Part shown: positions 54,317-64,000 of the stretch, piece after piece
Numbering within the stretch: the stretch's first letter is position 1
Layout of the letters: every line of letters starts with the position of its first letter
NCBI GenBank assembly: GCA_027625915.1
Contig: JANTQA010000063.1
Coordinates: forward strand, 4,297,501-4,361,500
Source: Anaeramoeba flamelloides
Lineage: Eukaryota; Metamonada; Anaeramoebidae
DNA: 64,000 nucleotides
Direction: 5' to 3'
Program-made: the position numbers and the translations under genes
Notes under the pieces: model-generated
What the model was told of the DNA's origin: nothing
Databases searched by the model: none
Seen by the model: the letters and a program-made list of their open reading frames with translations, nothing else

Positions 54317-55704
54317 AACAAAAAAAATATAAACAAAAAAGAAAAAGATAAATTCAACCCAGAAGAGCGAAATAAAAAAATAATAAAAAAAAAGAAAAAA
54401 AAATTTGTGAACAAAAGTAAAGGTGTGAAGAACACAAAAAATAAAATCTTACTTTCTATCTTTTCCCAAAGGTGTTGAAAATGCAAATTACATTAACGAC
54501 GAAAGCTGGCTTACTGGTTCTGATAAATTGATTCTCTTGATCGTTATTTTGGTGAATAGCTAATTTTCGAAGAGAGAATTAGTCTTGGTTTAAATTTTGC
54601 TTTACTCTTGAAGTCCATCCACACAATTAATTTGATTGTTCTTGTGAAAAATCTGATTCTAGCATTTTTTTGACAAGCCACAAATAATAATTGACAAGTT
54701 AAGGAAAAAGAATATGTCGAAAAATTTCATTTAAATACTTGAGGTTAATGAGCTCTTCAATATTAATTTCTTCATGTTTAAATCCTTTTTCATAAAGATG
54801 CTATTAATCTTTATCTTCTCTTTAGAAGATTTTCAATAATTTAAGGTTGTGTGGGAATTTTAGTTTTATTTTATGTTAGATGAAAACAATTTCTCTAAAC
54901 GAATCGAAATACTATGGAGCACATAATAAAAATATCAAAATTTTCATTCAGTTTTCCAAAAAGAATCACATTCCAAGAATCCAAATAAATCATCAAAGTA
55001 CCCAATTTTAAAAGGGAAATTAACATTTTTATCTGATTTTAAGAATTAAAGAATTGAGATTTTAATTGATTTTTAAATCTTTTTTAGGAAAAGCTGAATG
55101 AAAATTCTGTTCCTTTTATTATACGACAAATTTTATATTAAATAATCTTGTTTATGTATCAGACATTGGCAAATTTGATCGAAAATTACTATGTTATTTT
55201 TTCAATTTTTTTTAGATGATAAAAATAACCTCACATAAATTTCAGTAATGATACACAATTAAAAATTGTCTTTATAAAGATTTTGTCTCTCATTTTTTTA
55301 TATTCTCTTGTAATTATCAGAAATGTTATGAGTATCTAAGATACCAATTCTTTTCACCCAAGACTAGTAGAATACTATTCATGCATTTGGATTTCGATTT
55401 TTATACGGTTGGCCATAAAAAACAATTTTCTTCAGTAAGAAAATTCTAATTTATGAATTGAACTATAATTACTTAGAATTTCTTAAAAAGATGTTATAAA
55501 GTTGTGAAAAAAAAAATTCAGGTATTTTTGATAGGTTAGGTATTTTGGGGTATATTTTAAAGCTCTGTGAAAGATTTAAATTTTGTTTTGATTTTTTAAA
55601 ATTGATTTTTTTTTTATCTTTTTTTTCTTTTTTTAATCTTAATCAAATTGAAAAAAAATCCGATAAAATCGAGATCAGAAAATTTAATATATTTTATTGG
55701 GTTT
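54317..55704. other. 5' flank of the cyclin gene and gene-free DNA
   Basis: The cyclin promoter should lie in the first part. A short open stretch on the plus strand near 54473-54560 begins after an acceptor-like TTTCCCAAAG but has no partner exon. A GTAAGA donor-like site near 54452 on the minus strand could instead mark an intron in the cyclin 5' untranslated region. No other signal was seen. Confidence 0.4.
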
Positions 55705-56482
55705 TTGAAATATTCCCGAAAATACCCGAAAATCGAAAATACCCGAAAATTTTTTAACCTCATAAAAACACGTTATGGACAACTTCTAAGATTCCCTAGT
55801 ACCAATATACTCATTTTAACGGTAAAATAACAATTTTACTTTCAGACAAAATATTTTTTTTTGATTTTTCTACTTTAAACTACTCTAAAGAGGTTTTGGT
55901 ACCTTTTGAGTATATTTGTTTAATTGTTGGTACTTATAAGGGTAAGTGTATAGGTATGCCAGGGTATTGGTATGGGTGGTGTGGGTATTGGTAGGGGGTG
56001 TGTTTGTATATTTTGGTAAAACCAGTTCCTTTTATGGAATGGGAAGTTAAATAAAGTTTGGCTTGGGTCACCTTATGTAGGATATGGGTATGTGTTGTAC
56101 GATTAGATATTACTCGGTTATTTTTGGATTATATTTAATATTACAAAATTATGGGTAATGATAAATAATTAGAAATTTTCAATTCAAGTACATTTTCATT
56201 CCTTTAGTTAATACTATTTCGAAATGATCAAAAAAGTTACAGTCATCGAGGATACTTATTCCTTTCACACAAAAAGGGTTGAATACCATTCCCTAAAATT
56301 TAATTTTTTTGAATTTTGATATTCATCAGAAAAAAAAATTTTTTCAAAAATAAAAGCCAAATTTACCTTTATACTGAGTATACTGGCACTAGTGTTTCAT
56401 AGAAGTTGTTCAAAAAGTGTTTTTTAGGGGTTAAAAAATTTTCAAGTATTTTCGATTTTCGGGTATTTTCGGGAATATTTGA
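55705..56482. mobile_element. Long-inverted-repeat element with G/T-rich core
   Basis: Arms of about 115 bases: TTGAAATATTCCCGAAAATA at 55705, mirrored at 56363-56482 (ending GGGAATATTTGA). The arms share CCCGAAAATCGAAAATAC, ATTTTTTAACC and GACAACTTCTA-type blocks. The interior, about 55895-56110, is unusually rich in GGT and GGGTA on the plus strand compared with the surrounding DNA. No long frame. It is probably a non-autonomous foldback DNA element. Confidence 0.7.
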
Positions 56483-58113
56483 TAGATCCTATTTTATTGA
56501 AGTAATTTCTGGGAAAATAATTGAATTATTATGAACAGTCGATTAATAATGAATAACAATTTTGAAAATATAAAATAAACCATTAAGAAAAATGTTACAT
56601 TCAATTTCTTTATATATATATATATCCCTTAGAACCCCAAATATACTAATTGCCCTCAAAACAAAATTTTTAATCGGAACTGTTCTCAAAGGATTCTAAG
56701 ATATAGAATTTATAAAAAATTATCTGAGAAATAAAAATTTAGAATAAAAAAAGTATAGTTATATATATTAAAACAATAACTTGATAAAATATTTTCAATA
56801 TTTGAAAATTTGTCCTTGTTTATTGTGATTTTATTATTTTTCATTCAGAATTTTGTCATAAAAAAATTTTTGTTTTTTTGAAAAGTTTATCTATACATTA
56901 TAAAATTCTTATTTTTAATTATTAAAACATATCACACTATACTGGAAATTTTTTGGTCCCCTTGACACACCCAAAATTGCCTAAAATACTCGTTTAAATA
57001 ATTTATTCATTACCAAGTAGTTATTTTGACATCACATCGAAAATTTATTTTATCTATTGATTACCATTCAACAATAATATATATTTGATACTAAATAATT
57101 TAAAAATAATAATAATAATTATATTACATTTGAAAAAAAATATAATATTTTTTTTCATTGTAAAATTTATATTTTTTCAACCTGAATTTCAAATTTAAAC
57201 AGTATGTATCAATGGTTGGAGTCAGATTGATAATTGATTTTATTTTTTATTTTTACTATTTTTTAATTTTTGAATTTTTAAAATCTAGATATAATTTAAA
57301 AAATATTATTGAACAAGAGACCCTTTAAATCAAAAAAAAAATTCCAAGATCTGAATTAATTTAGATTGAAAAAATAAAATTTCACAAATATATATTTCAA
57401 ATTCTTTCAAAAAAAAAAATTCAAAAAAAAATATTTGGTTTCGAAGATGATTTTATTATCTTTGAATAATATTTAAAAGTTATTTTTTATTTTTATTTTT
57501 TTAAATTTAGTACTGATTACTTTTCTATTAAAAAAGTTTTTAATCGTTAAATTTCAATTTATTAAATAGAATTATTTTACATTTTTTTTTTTTTTTTTGG
57601 TTTTTAAAGTATTTTCTATATATGACTTAAGAAAAGTTTTAGATTATTATTCATATTAAAGAATTAATTTTAGTCTAAAGAAATAAATTTCATTTTTCTC
57701 TTAATTTCATATATATTGAAATTTTATCTAAAAAAAAATTACAATTTCTGAGTACTATCTTTTTTTTTATTATTTATTTTATCATAAAATTAACAAAATT
57801 AATTGATTTTTATTATTAATAAATTAATTTATTGAGTTTTGAATTACTATTATTGTAATAAAATTTTTTATTTCAAAAATTAAAAAAAAATAAAAATCTT
57901 GAAAAAAATTGCAAAAATGAATAATTATTTTTTTTTTTCCAATAACACAAAAAATACATAACATAACTACTTTATCTTTGAACTATTTTGAGTTTTTATT
58001 ATAATTAAAATCTGGAATAAAAACAAACAACAAAATAACTATATTAGTGCATCAATATCATTTTAAAATTTTTTTATAAACTTGGTGAAATTTAGGCAAA
58101 TATCAGGTGCTGC

Positions 58114-58116
<3 letters not shown>

Positions 58117-58149
<33 letters not shown>
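58117..58149. repeat. (AT)n microsatellite
   Basis: About 16 uninterrupted AT units, 60 bases left of the P-family MITE. Confidence 0.9.
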
Positions 58150-58151
<2 letters not shown>

Positions 58152-58209
58152 CCAAGAAATATTCTTTTGGATCTTTAACATTGAAATATATAATAATTAA
58201 AAATATGTA

Positions 58210-58403
58210 TAGTCAGTTTCACTTTTAAGGCACAAACTTTCAACGAAATTTTAAGCACAAAAAAATCTCAAATTAAGGCACAAAATTTGGAATTTTTTTT
58301 TTACAAATTATTTTACTAGAATTTGAATTTTGTGCTTTAATTTGGGATTTTTTTGTATCTTAAATTTCGTTGAAAGTTTTTACCTTAAAAGTGAAACTGA
58401 CTG
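58210..58403. mobile_element. Hairpin MITE, family P, copy 3
   Basis: 194 bases; ends TAGTCAGTTTCACTTTTAAG and the complement GTGAAACTGACTG, flanked by TA on both sides (58208-58209 and 58404-58405). The central spacer contains TTACAAATTATTTTACTAGA, also present in the 23806 copy in the opposite orientation. It lies in gene-free DNA. Confidence 0.92.
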
Positions 58404-59280
58404 TAATGTTCATTTCTAAAATTGTGATTCTAATTTTTTTTCAGCTTTCGATGTTATTTTTTTTCATTATTAGAATATTAAAGTTTTAAACTTTTAAAAA
58501 GTAATTCATTTTATTTGATCATATAATTTTAATATTTATAAATAAGTTTTTTGAAAATAAATATTAAATTTTTTTTTACCTTTCTTTAAAACATTTTAGT
58601 AACTTATTTATAATTCAGAAAATAATAAAACACTTTTTGTTGATATTTTACAAAATAGCTAACATATTTTATAGATATTTTTTGTGAATTCTCATAAATA
58701 AAAATATATAATTGTTATATATCATTTAAACTATTTTTAAATTTATTTAAACTATTTTTACAAATAGTTATTCAACTTTAGATCAAAAATGTTATAAAAT
58801 AAATATGTATAATAAAATAAAACAATATCTTTTTTATTACTTTAACAATCTTTAAATGTCATACTTTTATGAATTTTGAAAAATTCTTGAATTCATGATA
58901 ATTATTCTTCCTGAAATAAAAGATGAATTTGCCGTATTTATTTCAATAGATAATCAATTTTAAAATAAAATATAACCATTTGTATAATTATGAGATTCTA
59001 TTAGACAATATTTAAATTACAAATCATGATATTGGTCTTCCTGAAAGTATTAAAAATTAATATCAATTTATAATTTAAAACTTTTCAAATTATATTAACA
59101 TATTTTAAGAATTTAATAAATGAATAATTTGGATCAACTCAAAGACTTTCAAAAAAAAAACAATAAATTTAGAAAAATAACTAAAAGGAAAGATAACTAA
59201 ACAAGTGATCTGATCAAAAGATAATTTTCTTTTAGTTTTAAACTTAATTAGCTGGTTGATTCAAAGATTTATATCAACAA

Positions 59281-59301
59281 TATATATATATATATATATA
59301 T
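59281..59301. repeat. (AT)n microsatellite
   Basis: Short uninterrupted AT run in gene-free DNA. Confidence 0.85.
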
Positions 59302-60384
59302 CAATTTAGGAATTTTCCTTCAATCTAAACTTATTGTAATTCTAGATTTAGTAACAATGCAAAACTCCAGAATATTAGATACCATTAAGTACATTCTCTA
59401 TTTTTAATTTACTTTGGTACAAATAATTTTCTTGACAGAATCTATTTTTCAAAAACAACAGTTGAAATTCAAAATATTTCACAAAACCGATTTAGTGGAA
59501 ATGATAGATCTAAAGTTTGTTTCCCTGGATCTTTCTTTTTTTTTTAAACAAGCCAACATTATTTCTTGAAAATTTTAGAGCAAACTCGATTAGTATAAAA
59601 TCTTGATACCAGAAGCTAACATTTTAACGGATTTATACATTTACAATTCAATATGAAAACTTATTAGGTAGTTTTTTATTTATATATTTAAAGAAAGGAG
59701 TAATTCAAGAAAATTGTATCAAATAAAAAAAAAATAGAAGAAGAAAAATAATTAATTTATATGTAAAAAATAAAATTATCATTTTTTTTAAATTAAAATT
59801 GGTTCTGAAAACTGTCTTGTTTATTTAGTTGTGATTTTGTTTGATTTTTACTATTTAAATTTCCTTCTTTAAAAAAAATTATTTTAGAATTTTTTTTCAA
59901 ACACAAAATAAAATGCCACAATAGAATGTTGAGATAAGAATAAAAGATCAACAATTTAACATTTCCCCAAAAATAGATAAAACAAATCAACTTGTATGTA
60001 TTGTGGTATTTAATTTTACTTTTGAAAAAAAAAATTATAAATTGTTTTTCAAAAAGTACTTTGGATCATAAAAATCAACGAGTGATAACCAAATTAAAAA
60101 ATTTTGTTTTCTAATCTTCTTTCATAATAAATAAAATTAAAAATTTTGGCTTTATGGTGGCTATTCCCTAAAGAAATAAAAAATCTAACGGCAAACAGGG
60201 TGTAATTTTGTTAAATCACCTTTCTTCAATCATAAAAAAACAATAAAAAAATAAAAAATTATTTTTTCAAATTTCAAAGGGATGATTTTTTTTTATTAAA
60301 AATTAGATTAGAAATATCCAATAAAATTCAATATAAATAGTAAAAAAAAATTGAATAAATGTATAAATGAATAACTAAATTCAT

Positions 60385-62482
60385 CTAAAGTCTTAAAACA
60401 TCATCATCATCATCGTCATCGTCAAGCAAATCATCATCATAATCAGAGTCTTCGTCGTCAAATTCTTCATCATCTTCATCTTCATTTTGTTTAATTTTTT
60501 CCGAGTTTGTTGTTCTGCCATAATATTTTTTAATTGTTTCTTCAGGGATTCTTTTCAGCATATCCTTTCTAAATGTTCGTAAGAGGTCCCATGCTATATC
60601 AAGAGAATCATATACATCCCTAGCTTCGTATCTGCCCTGTGAAAGGAAATTTTTTTCAAATTTATTCAAAAACTCCAAATATAAGAGATCATCTGAGGAC
60701 AGGGCCTCTTCACCGACAACTGCCTTCATGGACATTACATCTCTACCAATGGCGTAACAAGCGTATAATTGATTTGAAACTGAGCTGTGGTCCTCTCGGG
60801 TCATTCCTTCACCAATAGCCGACTTCATTAAACGGGACAACGATGGCAGCACATTGATTGGAGGATAGATCTGCTTATTATGCAATTGACGATCAACATA
60901 GATCTGCCCCTCTGTGATGTACCCGGTCAAATCGGGAATTGGATGTGTGATGTCGTCGTTGGGCATTGTCAAAATTGGGATCTGCGTAATCGATCCAGAC
61001 TTGCCGTTGACCCTTCCTGCTCTTTCATAGATTGTACTTAGATCTGTGTACATGTAACCGGGATAGCCCCTTCGGCCGGGCACTTCCTCTCTTGCTGCTG
61101 ATACCTCTCGAAGGGCATCTGCGTAACTTGACATATCAGTAAGGATAACGAGGACATGCATGTCGCATTCGTAGGCCAAATATTCCGCTGCAGTTAAGGC
61201 GATCCTAGGTGTGATGATCCTCTCGATTGTTGGATCGTTAGCTAAATTCAAAAACAGCATGACCCTTTCCATGGATCCGTTTTCTTCAAAGTCTTGCTTG
61301 AAAAACCTTGCGGTCTCCATATTGAGTCCCATCGCACCAAAGACAATAGCGAAATTGTCTTCAGATTGATCCTTTGTGCCCTTTTTTTGAACCAAGCCTG
61401 CCTGCCTACAGATCTGTGCGGCAATGTCGTTATGTGGTAAACCAGAGGCACTGAAAATTGGGATCTTTTGCCCCCTGGCAATGGAGTTCATCGTGTCGAT
61501 GGCACTGATACCCGTTTGGATCATTTCCTCTGGGTACTCCCTCATAAACGGGTTGATTGGCTGGCCCTGGATATCTAAAAAGTCGGACGCCAAAATTGGT
61601 GGGCCCCGATCAATGGGCTTCCCAGATCCGTTAAACACCCTCCCCAGCATATCAGAGGAGACTGGGGTTCTCATAATGTCGCCAGTAAATTCACATCTTG
61701 TCCTTTTGGCATCAATTCCCGTGGTTCCCTCAAAGACTTGCACAACAGCCCTTGAACCAGAGATTTCTAACACTTGCCCTCTTCTTCGAGATTGGTCACC
61801 AAGTGTTAAATTTACAATTTCGGCATATTTTGGAAACTTTTTTGTTATTCAAGATCGTTGATTGAAGTTAACGAATTGTTCAAGTCGGTAATTAATTGTT
61901 GTACAATAAGTTTTTTTTTTTATTATGATTAGTTTTTGTTTTTGGAAATTTAATTTGGTTTGATTTTGGTTGTTAAAATGAATTTTTTTGGAAAACAAAA
62001 ATAAGTGAGAAAGGCGAGGAAAAAAAATAATTAAAGATGTTATTTTTGTTTGTACTCACAAAAAGATGAAAAAAAAACAAAAAGAAGAAAAAAAAAAAAA
62101 AAAAAGATGAAAAAAAAAAATTTTTTGAAAAGATCAAAGAAAAAGCTTGTAAATTATGAAATTAAAAAAGATTATTTACCTTTATATTATCAAGAATAAC
62201 AAGTGGTCCGTTTACAGCAGTTACTGTTCTATAATCTATTGAGAAGATAAGTTGTTGATAAAAAAATTTAAATATTAGAACAAGATTAGATTAAAAAGTA
62301 ATTATTTCTTTAAGTTTCACATGCACTCAAAGAAAAAGATCGATTGTTGTTTGTTATGGAAATTATTTTTCTTTACCAAGACGAGGGTTTACAATAAAGT
62401 CTCTTGTAACAACTTGCTTATGAATTTTGTTCATAAGCTTTTTTTCCTTGACTAAATTTTTTTTTTTTTTTTCTTTGCTCAT
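60385..62482 (-). CDS. VMA2: V-type ATPase subunit B (non-catalytic)
   Basis: Non-catalytic nucleotide-binding subunit of the V1 sector, which acidifies endosomes and lysosomes. Exon 1: 62482-62377 (ATG, Lys-rich start, then [13 protein letters not shown]). Exon 2: 62235-62180 ([19 protein letters not shown]). Exon 3: 61836-60385 ([14 protein letters not shown] onward). Joins are exact: Asp is split across the first intron (141 bp), the second (343 bp) is phase 0. Exon 3 shows [55 protein letters not shown] and [20 protein letters not shown], all diagnostic of subunit B. Total 537 residues, longer than usual because of an acidic Asp/Glu tail of about 40 residues ([18 protein letters not shown]). 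Its codon use is less A+T-rich than that of the other genes, as expected for a highly expressed gene. The stop is TAG. Confidence 0.97.
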
Positions 62483-64000
62483 TTCAAAAAATAAGAAATG
62501 AAAAGGAAAATAAAGGAGAAAAAATGAAGAGTGGTTATTTTTTTTGTTACTTCATTAATTATTTGAGTTGTAATAAATACACTTCAGTAATAATTTTGAT
62601 TGTCATTATATCTGTTGTTTCAGAAAATTAAAAATAATCTTGTTTTATTGCTTGTTGATTTGATAAGAGTTGAAGTTAAATCTCAATGTCTATCCATGGT
62701 GTGTCTCATAAACTTTTTTAAGGTGTAAGGTGATTGGATAAAAAGGAAGGATAAATAATTCTTGATTTTGGAATATTTTAAAAGCATTTCCAAATTAAAG
62801 AAGAAAAAGTTTTATTGTCATCAGTCACACATTCTGATTTCAGGATTGAATTAGAAGTAATCCAAGGCCATTTTACAACGAACTGAAAAAGTAATTATTG
62901 AAAGAGGTTGTTTTTCTTGTTCAACTGAGACTTTGAGACATAATTTCATTTTTTTAATTTGAAATTTAAGGTCATTTTAAATTTTATGGTTGGTCCAGAT
63001 TACTTTTAAGTTTATAATCTTATTTTTTAACCAAAAAGATTGTAAAGTTAAGAAAACTTGATAAACATTCCGGTTTTGTCTTCTTTTTTGAATATTTTAC
63101 TCTTTAGGTAAAAAACTATTTTTGAGAAATAAAATCCAAAATAATCTTGAAAGAAGGTAAAATCAGTATTTCACCAGAAATGGTTATTCTCAGTTTTTTC
63201 AAAATACCATTGAATTTGAGATAAGTTTATAGACATCATGTAAGGACTATTCATATTTATTATCTGTTGGGAATAAAATTATATATAATAAATATAAAAA
63301 TGTTTCGCAGATTCTCGATTAAAGTAAAGTCTAAAAATAAAAACATTTTTTGTTTTTTTTTGAATTTTTAATTGAAATTAAAAAAGGCATTTTGTGGTAA
63401 AAGAACTTTTTCTAATTCTTGGAAAATTAAAACAAATTTAAATATTTTTATTAATTTTATATTCTCCTACTTTTCACTTTATATACAAGTTTACTATTTG
63501 TTGTAAAATAAATGGAACAAAATTTTCATTTAACTTTGTAGAAAAAGACTTTTAAATCAGATAAATATTCAATTTTTTAATTCAAAAAATCAACTTAAAT
63601 TATTAATTTCCCCTTTTAGAATTATACACTTTGGTGGTTTTATATTCATTCATCATATGTTTTTTTTTTTTTTTTTTGAAAGCTGAATGAAAATATTGAT
63701 CTTTTTATTTTATAATTAAAAAATTGTAAATTAGCACCCCCCCTCTCATGTATTTTGAAAATAAAGTAAAAAGTAAGTGGATAATACCGTATTAAAACAA
63801 TAATTTCCGATTTCTTTAGGTTTGATGTTAAAATTGTGATTTTTTCCATAACTACAATACTTTTCTGGTATTCCCCACAAGTGCAAAGAAACTTAACTAC
63901 ATATTTGATTTATTTAGTAACATTCTATTGTATTTAAAAAAAAAAACAAAGTGATTTGGTACAGAAATGTCAAGAGATAATTGAAAATACTTTTTTTAAA
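62483..64000. promoter_or_regulatory. 5' flank of V-ATPase B and gene-free DNA
   Basis: Should contain the V-ATPase B promoter in its first few hundred bases; no defined motif was recognised. It also holds dispersed repeat D copy 2 (63490-63730). The frame at 63646-63849 is chance. Confidence 0.35.
63490..63730. repeat. Dispersed repeat D, copy 2
   Basis: Direct repeat of 17850-18090 with ordered shared blocks such as AAATAAATGGAACAAAATTT. Borders and family unknown. Confidence 0.5.

Larger units (their letters stand above)
56483..60384. other. Gene-free, very A+T-rich DNA
   Basis: Nearly 4 kb with stops in every frame. It contains the P-family MITE at 58210-58403, AT microsatellites near 58117-58149 and 59281-59301, and otherwise nothing I can support. 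Confidence 0.7.

Noticed and set aside
54473-54560. Possible plus-strand exon (VENANYINDESWLTGSDKL) after a TTTCCCAAAG acceptor
   Set aside because: Short, no start, no partner exon and no known family; it may overlap the cyclin 5' untranslated region on the other strand.
61424-61861. A 145-codon plus-strand frame opposite V-ATPase B
   Set aside because: It is the antisense of a strongly conserved coding exon and shows no family resemblance.
1-64000. tRNA, rRNA, CRISPR array, bacterial operon or virus-like element
   Set aside because: I saw no cloverleaf with A and B boxes, no rRNA core sequence, no spaced direct-repeat array, and no reverse transcriptase, integrase, capsid or viral polymerase motif. 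The repeat structures seen are DNA-transposon-type inverted repeats and simple repeats.

Overview
The window is about four-fifths A+T and eukaryotic. It has intron-containing genes with GTAAGT/GTAAAT-like donors and short AAAG or TATAG acceptors. Its proteins carry very long Asn/Lys/Glu tracts, and both TAA and TAG end genes with no in-frame TGA, so the standard code fits. The gene set (RasGEF, Rap-GAP, VPS41, VPS13, SIN3, a transcriptional cyclin, V-ATPase B) plus the base composition suggests a free-living amoeboid protist. An Anaeramoeba-like metamonad or another AT-rich amoeba would fit, but this is inference and no rRNA or organelle marker is present to prove it.

Layout. 0-10.4 kb: the 3' end of a RasGEF gene (+), a Rap-GAP gene (-) in at least four exons, and a small unrecognised multi-exon gene (+). 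11.2-19.3 kb: VPS41 (-), two exons separated by a 4.6-kb intron that holds a 1.26-kb transposon-like repeat. 20.0-24.3 kb: a cluster of Tc1/mariner elements and a hairpin MITE, including one nearly complete element with a DD34E transposase into which a MITE has jumped. 25.1-36.8 kb: VPS13, one 3883-codon exon. 38.6-40.0 kb: a second copy of the 1.26-kb repeat, itself carrying a nested Tc1-type MITE. 40.8-47.9 kb: a compact SIN3 co-repressor in three exons. 50.5-54.3 kb: a cyclin of the T/K/L transcriptional type (-) in three exons. 55-60 kb: gene-free DNA with an inverted-repeat element and a MITE. 60.4-62.5 kb: V-ATPase subunit B (-) in three exons. The last 1.5 kb is gene-free.

Three of the products (VPS41, VPS13, V-ATPase B) act on endosomes, lysosomes or membrane contact sites. 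SIN3 and the cyclin act in transcription, and RasGEF and Rap-GAP are opposing regulators of small GTPases. They are separate transcription units on both strands and nothing suggests co-regulation. The main non-genic content is small inverted-repeat DNA transposons (at least six families by eye), concentrated in intergenic DNA and in three unusually long introns. I saw no retroelement or virus-like element, no tRNA or rRNA, and no convincing novel system. The most informative observations are nested transposon insertions, opposite-facing repeats around the SIN3 exons, and several structural oddities in conserved proteins.
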